A DNA stretch of 64,000 nt from Chrysopilus asiliformis. Taxonomy: Eukaryota > Arthropoda > Insecta > Diptera > Rhagionidae. Every line of letters begins with the position of its first letter. Positions within the stretch are counted from its first letter, which is position 1. A program made the translations under genes and the position numbers. The DNA lies in NCBI GenBank assembly GCA_964034945.1, contig OZ035962.1:36669943-36733942 (forward strand), given 5' to 3'. This document shows positions 56,270 to 64,000 of this stretch, piece by piece. The notes under the pieces are model-generated. The model worked only from the letters and a program-made list of their open reading frames with translations, had not been told where the DNA came from and did not search any database.

Positions 56270-56804
56270 TGGGCTCTCTCCATTGCCAGGATATTTTAGT
56301 TGCGATAAAAATGTGTTACAAATAGAAAGAGACAGATAGCTGTAATTGTCAATGGGAAAGACAGAATACGGGCACGAGTCTTTATAGAGAGTTTTATAGG
56401 ATAAAATCATAGGAATTTAAACCGTATTCCATGTCCAAAACATTCAATTTGCATCTCCGAATCACATATCTGTATGTCCTCTAATATCTCAAATTTCCTA
56501 CCTGTAAATGTGGTTATTATTATAGTCTGTTATTCATTGTATTGTAAGTTTTGAAACTGCATTTGTCAAAATCAGACAGATTTTGACTACTTTTGTAGTT
56601 TATTTTATAGGAAGCGTACGTCAGTTCAAATACATCTACCAAAGCGACACCTGGCGACGAACGCTTCCTATAAAATAAACTACAAAAGCGACATCTGGCG
56701 ACGTACGCTTTTTTTGTTCTCTCTCTTTCTTACCAAGCCTTTGTTATATAAGTGTCTCCCTACATTTTATCGTAACTAAAATATCCTAGCAATGGGGAGA
56801 GCCC
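56270..56804 (+). mobile_element. TTAA-type MITE 'P', copy 3 (535 bp)
   Basis: Same ends as 27254-28403 (TGGGCTCTCTCCATTGCCAG ... AATGGGGAGAGCCC). Right flank TTAA; left flank reads CTTA, so one side has mutated. Shorter by loss of the AAATATAAATACC segment. Confidence 0.85.
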
Positions 56805-56808
56805 TTAA

Positions 56809-59260
56809 GTGTGTTTCTAATTTTCTATCAGAATTAAAAGTATTTGAAGCTCCATTTAATTACTTTTCGATGTTCAATCTAAAAAAAAAAATTCGCACCT
56901 CAGACAAACGCGTTGATAAGAAAAATTTGAGAAAAATATTTTTTTTTCAAATCTTAACCGGCTGTGGCACATCCGGATATCAAGAAGAAACAATGATATT
57001 TTGCTCAGTTTAAAATTAGACCAAACGGTATCGTACTTTCACTATTATAGCAAGATTATCGAAAAAATACTATCTCCATACTTCACCCCGTCTTCAGCAA
57101 AATACTCGAGAGTATTTAATTTTTTTTCTTCTGATATTTTTTATTCCCGACAACATAAAATGATTCTCCCGATCTTAAAATTAACTGACAAAATTCATAC
57201 GCTTAGAAAAGTGGATTAAAAGTCACCAACTTGTCTACGGCGAATTGGTTTCCTGCAGGAAAAATTAGTCTATGCTCGACAAAAAGTAAAAATGTGTCAA
57301 CCTATGGCAGGAGAAATTCAAAAATTAAACCCGCAGCAAGTAAAGGTCGTGAGGAACTGCACGGGTTGACCTGTAATCGGAATTTCGAGGATGTATGTAA
57401 TGTCATGTAAAGGATAACTCCGTTTGCCTGCTACAGGCCAGATTTGATTTGTCAAAAATTAACTTGGATCGACTTTATGGTTTTTCTGAGTGTAGTCTTA
57501 CTTAACATGTGTCCAACTATTCTCATTCGACTGCCAAAAACATTGCGGATATTTATAATGAATTGGTTGAATAGATCTTTTAATTTTTACGCAAAAAAAC
57601 TACTTTTTCGATTACTTCCTAAGCTGGAATTGCAAATCAAATACCTATCAAATCTAAAAAAAAAAATTTTTTTTTGCTCTCGGTATTTACATGCACTTTT
57701 TCCCGGTATTATCTAATTTTTTCTCAATGGTTGAGTTTCTCTTGCAATAATATCCAAACCGCAATAAAAGCACACACCAAGTTGATCGTTTCGCCACAAC
57801 ATCAACAGTTAACGGTCTAAAATTTAGTTCCAGTTCATCGTCTACCACAGCATTTAGTGACTAATGAAGGTTGCACGGCTAGCGGACTGTTCGTTTACCT
57901 GAACTGCATTTTTGTTGTGATACCTAATGGAGAAAACTAGCGCGAGTTCAATGCTGCGGCATCCACTTTCACTGACTTTGACAGCTAATCTCGTAAAATT
58001 TTGTTGCGAAAACTGTTTTTTTTATTGTGTCGTTACATATGTAGTTTTTATTTGCAATTTGTGCATTTTGTTGAATTCAACATCTCTGCATTTCGTAAAT
58101 GTAAAATGGCTTTATGAGTTGTCTTTGCAAGAAATGAAGCTACCATGCTAGGGCAAGGTCACGAATCGCCTAAGTGAATATACTACATACAAAATCAAAT
58201 AATAAACCTGAAAATTGATTTTTATTTAGATTATAACAAATGATTATTTTTAACAAGTACACTTTCAGAAGTTTATTTTATTTTGATTTCTTGTGAGTTG
58301 CTAGTTAGTTTTACTAAATAAGTATAAATTTGTCTATGGAGTTGCTCGGTAAGGATGATTAGAATATAATAATAATAATAACCTTTATTTGTTTCTTATT
58401 TTGAACATCTCTCTGTGAAATTAAGACACTTGGTCCAGCAAATGTGAATTCGCACCTCATAGAGAAAAAGTTCAAACTTACCAAGCGATCTTATATCGTA
58501 TGTCATCTACATGAGCTCTAATTTTGTATTACCATAGATTAGAGACTTACTGTAGATAAGACGCAAACGTGGTTTTCCGTTTGCCGCCTGTAGAAAGAAG
58601 TAGTCGACAGCATCATTCCGTAGTCGACAGCATCATTTCTCTCTTTTTATCATTTAGCTCAAATGAACGTGTTGAAAAAAATCATTTTGTAATACTCGCA
58701 CCACAGATATCGTACTATTAGAGTAGATCAAGCCATTTGCTATCTCAAATGGGCCACTGAAACGTCAAAAAGCTATGACGAAAAAAAGGGACAAAGCTAG
58801 TAATTCCGGGAAATTAAAATTCTGGAAAAAAATGCTTATGCAGGTCCCCGACGGAATATTATTCAATTCCTATACCGAGTATTCATGTTAATATTCAGAA
58901 CATACATTAATATGCGATTCCCTAAACCTGTGTATAAGTCTAATGAGTTCGACGTAAAACATATAATTCAAATGTTATTGAGTTTGTTGATTCGAACATC
59001 TGACTCACTAAAGTTCGAAAAATAAATGAGACAACCATAGTCACGCTGTCCCATATTTTTGCTATGGAATTGTTCGAGTGCCGCGATCTAGTAGTACGAT
59101 ATCTGTGACTCGCACAGAACAAACCAAAATATTGGACTAACACATACACAAGGGCCGACAGCGGCCTTTCACAATTTCTTCAACTGTCAATGGCGATAGG
59201 ATTTTTTAGCAAAAAAAAAAAAAAAACACTTTTATTTCACTTGTTACGTTGCTTAAACAG
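56809..59260. other. No gene; possible LINE tail and inverted pair
   Basis: 58372-58500, minus strand, ends AACAAATAAAGGTTATTATT and (ATT)n, like a non-LTR retrotransposon 3' tail. ACAGATATCGTACTA at about 58703 is mirrored by TAGTACGATATCTGTGA at 59092, perhaps a decayed MITE of about 440 bp. GTAGTCGACAGCATCATT is duplicated at 58602-58637. No supported ORF. Confidence 0.35.
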
Positions 59261-59265
59261 AAAAA

Positions 59266-59385
59266 ATGCCTGGCAAGGAACATTTTAAATGCCTTGTTGC
59301 GGAATGTTCTGCCGACAATACGAAATATCCCGCGAGTTTTGCATTTCTCATACAAAAGCAATTAGTGTCTTTACAAAGCAAATGA
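59266..59385 (+). CDS. Possible THAP-like N-terminal fragment, 39 aa
   Basis: Frame MPGKEHFKCLVAECSADNTK continues YPASFAFLI to TGA. C-x4-C followed by N and P then SFAF resembles the start of THAP zinc fingers (found in P-element-type transposases and host factors). The second half of the domain (C-x2-H) is not seen in frame. May be a decayed copy or coincidence. Confidence 0.25.
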   Translation: MPGKEHFKCLVAECSADNTKYPASFAFLIQKQLVSLQSK

Positions 59386-59389
59386 AACA

Positions 59390-60053
59390 GACGATAATGT
59401 ACTCTTCTTCAGGAAAAAATTTCTTACGAATTCCTAACTATATATTATTACAGGATTTTTAAATAAAATATTTCACAAAGTATATAAATGTGTATTCAAA
59501 GCTTCCAATTTCCAATTCAAATGTGTATCGCCTCGTTTGCTTGTGTGTGGTACCATCTGGTCAGCCGGTTACCCTCTCCTTCTCTGTAAATAAATAAGAG
59601 AGAGTGAATACAACGTACTCAGTAAGTTATTGGACGAAGAGAGTGAAACCTAACACAACACCTATGAGACTCACTCATACACTCCCGAGTCAAGTTCGTG
59701 GCCAAAGGAGACGAACACACGTCTCGATGAACTAACATCGTGGTGATGACGAACTGACGTTATCACACAAATACACGGACACACGTGTATTACTACCACT
59801 CCTTGACCCCTCGATCAACTAGCCAACTTCCATGATCAACTAGCTATTTTCCCTTTTCCTTTAACACACTAAATCAGCCCAACTAATCATAATTATATTT
59901 AAGAAAACTAAAACTATTTAATCCAAACAACTTACTTAGATTTTATCGGGAAAAAGGCAAGATCAAAAGTAACTCCAATCACCACCTCACTTTTACAACG
60001 AGCCATATGAACTGACAACTGCTCTAGTGTTACCATGTTGCACTCTCCTGCCC
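59390..60053 (-). mobile_element. Probable 3' LTR region of the gypsy element
   Basis: On the minus strand the polyprotein stop is followed after about 90 bp by a purine tract GGGCAGGAGAG (60053-60043) and TGCAACATGGTAACACTAG, a typical PPT-to-LTR transition starting TG. An alternative purine tract AAAGGAAAAGGGAAAA lies near 59860. The LTR's far boundary cannot be fixed because its partner is off the window. No env ORF here. Confidence 0.4.
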
Positions 60054-60140
60054 ACAACCTTACAAAATCATTTAAGTGGGAAATTTGTCATAAAATTACC
60101 CTCAATCGTAATAACTCGTCCATCCTGATGATAATTGTCC

Positions 60141-63100
60141 TCAATTATGAGATAGAGTCGATAAAATACCGCTGTCTTCATCGCCTTCGTTGTCGCTGTC
60201 ATCACTGGTTGACTCGTCATGTTGTACATACGCCTTCAAGTGATCAGCTGCTTCCACATTCTCAAATCCCCCTCTTTTGCTTCGTAAGGACCCAGTTAGT
60301 TCTGCCACAACATAGCGATCATTGGGTAGAATTTTTTTGATTTGGAAAGGTCCTTTAAAATGTGGAGCTAGCTTTTTGCTTTGTCCATCCGCAGGTTTAG
60401 GTTTTCTCACTACCACAAGATCCCCAATGTTGTATTGTTTTGCCAATTTCCGCCTTTTGTCAAAACGCAACTTTTGGTGTTCTTGATCTTTTTGTATCCT
60501 TTTTCCCGCTTCAGCCCGAGCTGCCTCCAAGTCATTAATACAGGGCCGTTCATCCTGAATCTCGAGAGATAACTGCGCATCAGCTGGTGCTCGTGGACGA
60601 TAACCAAAAAGGAGTTCACTTGACGTTTTACGTGTGGTGCTATGTACGGAGTTATTAATAGCGAACTGTACTTGTGCCAATTTCTTGTCCCACTGAATAT
60701 CATCTTGAGTTGTAGTGGCCAATGCGCTGATTACTGTGGAATTATATCTCTCCACCTGTCCATTGGCTCTAGGAGTAGAGACCGAATTCATTACATGCTG
60801 CAAACCTTTTTGTTCACAGTATCTTTGAAATAAATGGGAGGTATAACACGAACCCCGATCCGTAATTAATCTGTTCGGAACCCCAAAATAATCAATGATT
60901 TCATCCAAAAATCTCAATGCTGGTATCGTTTTTGTATTTTTCACAGCACGTAGTAAAGTAAATTTGGTGAATGCTTCTACTGCAACGATGACATACATTT
61001 TTCCACTAGAAGCCTTTCTGAAGGGACCCAAATGATCCATGTGAATGGTATGGAAAGGAATAGTGACTTTGGGTATTGGGTTTAAGAAACCTTCTTGTTT
61101 ACCTTTAGGTTTTTTGTGGAAAATGCAAGGGATGCATGAATTAATGTATTTCGTGACATATTCCCGCATTTTGGGGAACCAATAAGATTCGGACAGTTTT
61201 AAAAATGTTTTCTCAACGCCCAAATGACCAAATTCATCATGACAAGATCGTACTACTTGATTTCTCATAGTTTTGGGAATAATCCATTGCTTGCTGGTAC
61301 CTGTTCTACGATAAACTCTTCCGTGATCCAGACTGAAATCTTTGTGTATAGATTTCTCGTAAGCAGTTTTAGGTGTTTGCGATAATATTTCATGAATCAA
61401 TTTAATTTTCTCATCTGAGAGTTGGCTGGCTAAAACCCAGTCAGCTTGCTCGATTCTCAATACCGTATAATCTTCTTCAGCTGGTGGTTTCGAATTTACA
61501 GGATTTCGGCTCAAAGCATCCACGTGTCGCATTCTGGTGCCAGGTCTATGTTCGACCGTAAAATTAAATTCCTGCAAAGTAAGCCACCAACGAGCAATTT
61601 TGGGCAATGAATCCTTTTTATTCGCGGTTGCTTTAAGGGAATTGCAATCAGTCACAACTTTGAAATGAATATCTAGCAGATATGTTCGGAATTTCCGAAG
61701 TGTTTCTACAACTGCCAAACATTCCAACTCATAAGAGTGATAATTTTGCTCATGTTCCGTTGTTTGTCTACTATAGTATGCAACTGGTTGAAATTTACCA
61801 TTAGACTGTTTCTGTAAAAGAATCCCAGCAATACCTATTTTACTTGCGTCCGTATGAATTTCTGTTTCGGCGCTTGCATTGTAAAGTGCTAACAAAGGTC
61901 TTGACGTAAGACAATTCTTTAGACAATTATAGGATATTATTTCTTCCTCATCCCAGTGCCAGTTCACATCTTTCTTTGTTAAATTGGTTAGAGGTTTTGC
62001 TTTAGTCGCGTAGTCTTCAATAAACTGTCTAAAAAAACCTGTCAACCCAAGAAATTGACGAATCTGATGGACATTTCGAGGAGCCGGAAATTCAGCAATA
62101 CTTTTAGTTTTTTGTATTCCAGGTTGAATACCATTTCGCGATACCTCAAATCCCAAAAAATGTATTTTGGTTTTAAAAAAATGACACTTGCTTGGATTGA
62201 GCTTCAAACCCGCACCCTGAATGACTTTCAGTATCATTTCTAACCGTACCATTCCCTCCTCAAAATCCTTGGCAGGGATAATTATATCGTCAATATATGC
62301 CAATGCAACAGTTCCTTGCAAAGATCCTAAAATTTTAGTGATTGTTCTCTGAAAATGGTTTGGTCCCACATTAATTCCAAAAGGCATACGGTTGAATTCA
62401 TATTGCCCATCTGTAGTCACAAAAGCCGTTTTGGGTTTAGAATTTTCCTCGAGTGGGATTTGGTAGTATCCCGAAGACATGTCTAAAGTTGTGAAATAGG
62501 AATACCCCTGTAACTGCTCTAAGTGATCATCTATTCGTGGCAAGGGGAACCGATTCGGTTTCACTTTCTTATTTAATTTTCGATAATCGATGCATAATCT
62601 CTCCTCACCGTTTTTCTTTTTCACAAGGAGAACCGGAGAAGAATATGGTGAGATTGAATCGCGAATAATATTTGCACGTTTCAATTCGTCTACTATTACC
62701 CCTACTTTCTTTCTTTGCTCACCGCTCATTCTGTAAGGTCGGTAACTTACGGGAACGTCATCTATTAAATCGATTTTTAATTCAGATGTCGTTGTACAAC
62801 CAATATCATTTTTACTTGTTGAAAAACAGTCTCTAAATCTGACTAAAAGGTCTAAAAGTTTTGAAGTTTGATATTCAGTCAATGTTTCCTCAATGTTACA
62901 AAAGGAATTCGAAGTTTCAGTATTACGACTACTCCCGTTATTCAACGTCAAAATTTCCAACTGTTTTTCCTCACAACAATCTTTTCCTCTGGCTATTGGA
63001 TTTTTCGTTTTTATAAGAAGGTCGCGATCATTAGTATTTACTATCGGGATGACACATTCTTTATTCTCATCGAATTTTACGATACATCTAGGTAAATAAT

Positions 63101-64000
63101 ATTCCGAATTTTCTTTTATTCGCAGACTAGGGTTGATAAATAATTCGCCAATATGTTCCGCCCGGCAAATTACATTAACACAATGTCTACCTGGAATTAC
63201 ACATGCTTCCTTCGCCCAAATCGGAACCTTTAAAGACGGTAGCTCTGCCACGTTTTTAGGCAACTCATCATCGAATTGTTCATACACCCGTAAGACATTG
63301 GTGTCTTTAAAAATTTTTAAATGTGATTGTTCCGTAAATGGCTGGCCTACAATCACCTCGATAGATTGCACATCATCAGGGACAACAACGAAGTCAGTAA
63401 CTCCCCTAGCCTGGTCAACAGTAACTACCACATTATTTATGCTACCCAAAGATTTGATTTTGCTACCACCATAACCGCTAATAAAAGTCGCTGACACATC
63501 AAAAGGACGATTTAGATTCTTGGACGCGTTTTCTTTAATCGTGTTGCAATTAGCCCCAAAATCCAGATAAGCCCGAAATTTAACTCCATTCAAAGTTATA
63601 TTTTTAAAATATTTCGTACCTTTGTTATTTTCATTTGCGGTGACCAACACTTGACGAGTTGAGCTGCTTGGAGTTCCTAGTTTCTCAGTAGTTTTAGTCT
63701 GAATCTTTTTCTTAGGACACTGCGGCGCGAGGTGCCCACGTTCCCCACAAGTGTAGCACTTGCGCGTTATAGGCATTGACGGTTTGTGTTCCAGTCGATT
63801 TCCAGCAAATCTTGAAGTTTTGTCTACTAGTTTTTTGAAGATTTTGACAACTCTGTCCTCTCGATATTGTTCGTTCAGAGTTTTTAGAAACTTTAATAAC
63901 TTATCAGGGTGATCGTAATCGCCGACCTTGGCAGCTGCTTGAATACCACTGTCAGGTATCCCAGCAATAATGCACGAAACTGCTTTTGCCCCATAAATTT
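60141..64000 (-). CDS. Ty3/gypsy Gag-Pol polyprotein, 5' part off-window
   Basis: Retrotransposon polyprotein for reverse transcription and integration. The frame is open from the window's right edge; numbering here is from the Met at 63776, about 75 codons into the visible part. CCHC knuckle C7-C10-H15-C20 (CYTCGERGHLAPQC) marks the end of Gag. Protease: YLDFGANCNTI (D72-F73-G74-A75). RT: LDMSSGYYQI 431-440 and YIDD 494-497. RNase H: HTDAS 641-645, E683, D710, HVDALSR 751-757. Integrase: H846, H851, C881, C884, then D914, D973, E1009 (DD35E). Acidic tail. Gag and Pol are in one frame. No stops in 1286 visible codons, so probably young. Clade within Ty3/gypsy (Mdg- or 17.6-like) uncertain. 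Confidence 0.93.
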   Translation of the reverse strand, partial: IYGAKAVSCIIAGIPDSGIQAAAKVGDYDHPDKLLKFLKTLNEQYREDRVVKIFKKLVDKTSRFAGNRLEHKPSMPITRKCYTCGERGHLAPQCPKKKIQTKTTEKLGTPSSSTRQVLVTANENNKGTKYFKNITLNGVKFRAYLDFGANCNTIKENASKNLNRPFDVSATFISGYGGSKIKSLGSINNVVVTVDQARGVTDFVVVPDDVQSIEVIVGQPFTEQSHLKIFKDTNVLRVYEQFDDELPKNVAELPSLKVPIWAKEACVIPGRHCVNVICRAEHIGELFINPSLRIKENSEYYLPRCIVKFDENKECVIPIVNTNDRDLLIKTKNPIARGKDCCEEKQLEILTLNNGSSRNTETSNSFCNIEETLTEYQTSKLLDLLVRFRDCFSTSKNDIGCTTTSELKIDLIDDVPVSYRPYRMSGEQRKKVGVIVDELKRANIIRDSISPYSSPVLLVKKKNGEERLCIDYRKLNKKVKPNRFPLPRIDDHLEQLQGYSYFTTLDMSSGYYQIPLEENSKPKTAFVTTDGQYEFNRMPFGINVGPNHFQRTITKILGSLQGTVALAYIDDIIIPAKDFEEGMVRLEMILKVIQGAGLKLNPSKCHFFKTKIHFLGFEVSRNGIQPGIQKTKSIAEFPAPRNVHQIRQFLGLTGFFRQFIEDYATKAKPLTNLTKKDVNWHWDEEEIISYNCLKNCLTSRPLLALYNASAETEIHTDASKIGIAGILLQKQSNGKFQPVAYYSRQTTEHEQNYHSYELECLAVVETLRKFRTYLLDIHFKVVTDCNSLKATANKKDSLPKIARWWLTLQEFNFTVEHRPGTRMRHVDALSRNPVNSKPPAEEDYTVLRIEQADWVLASQLSDEKIKLIHEILSQTPKTAYEKSIHKDFSLDHGRVYRRTGTSKQWIIPKTMRNQVVRSCHDEFGHLGVEKTFLKLSESYWFPKMREYVTKYINSCIPCIFHKKPKGKQEGFLNPIPKVTIPFHTIHMDHLGPFRKASSGKMYVIVAVEAFTKFTLLRAVKNTKTIPALRFLDEIIDYFGVPNRLITDRGSCYTSHLFQRYCEQKGLQHVMNSVSTPRANGQVERYNSTVISALATTTQDDIQWDKKLAQVQFAINNSVHSTTRKTSSELLFGYRPRAPADAQLSLEIQDERPCINDLEAARAEAGKRIQKDQEHQKLRFDKRRKLAKQYNIGDLVVVRKPKPADGQSKKLAPHFKGPFQIKKILPNDRYVVAELTGSLRSKRGGFENVEAADHLKAYVQHDESTSDDSDNEGDEDSGILSTLSHN

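Noticed and set aside
59617..59798. A 180-bp LTR bounded by AGTAA...TTACT
   Set aside because: Only 5-base ends and no second copy visible; the purine tract at 60043-60053 gives a better LTR start.
1..64000. CRISPR arrays, bacterial operons, rRNA
   Set aside because: The only regular arrays are simple satellites; no cas genes, ribosome binding sites or rRNA signatures; the sequence is eukaryotic.

Overview
This window reads as repeat-rich, AT-rich, gene-poor DNA from an arthropod nuclear genome, most likely an insect. The support is a full-length mariner, a Ty3/gypsy polyprotein, several internally deleted Tc1/mariner relatives, roughly 60-bp introns and dense families of miniature inverted-repeat elements (MITEs). 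I see no bacterial operons, no rRNA, no CRISPR array and no confident single-copy host gene. Two to four short stretches could be host exons, all at low confidence.

Layout. 1-8 kb: two inverted copies of a 0.6-kb TA-flanked MITE carrying a tRNA-like B box, a TTA-flanked MITE, and a deleted mariner-like element. 10-13 kb: a foldback element with 573-bp arms, then a 966-bp TA-flanked MITE. 15-25 kb: a possible small gene (16.4 kb), two more mariner-like remnants, two TTA-flanked MITEs, a small TTAA-flanked MITE and a hAT-like MITE filled with GTACTG repeats. 27-28.4 kb: two tandem TTAA-flanked MITEs sharing one target site. 29.6-32.9 kb: the most unusual object, a 3.3-kb terminal-inverted-repeat element. 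It carries a four-exon gene with an N-terminal CIDE-N-like domain and a SAMD3-like body, plus a small C2H2 zinc-finger ORF, and has no recognisable transposase. 33-43 kb: interrupted dispersed repeats and nested MITEs. 44-53 kb: a TTA MITE, a complete mariner (45510-46802), nested repeats, a 1.5-kb array of an 8-bp unit, and a tandemly duplicated MITE. 53-59 kb: more mariner-like fragments, a third copy of the 27-kb MITE, and largely featureless sequence. 59.4-64 kb: the 3' part of a Ty3/gypsy element on the minus strand; its ORF stays open off the right edge.

Several elements can be proved by paralogous empty sites inside the window, because two dispersed repeat families (R1, with a GTCC/GTCT microsatellite core, and R2, containing CTCGAGAACGCGTTGA) are present both interrupted and uninterrupted. 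Functionally, only the mariner transposase and the gypsy polyprotein look close to intact. The CIDE-N/SAMD3-like gene has one in-frame stop and the zinc-finger ORF one apparent frameshift. All family names are from memory and pattern; no database search was possible.
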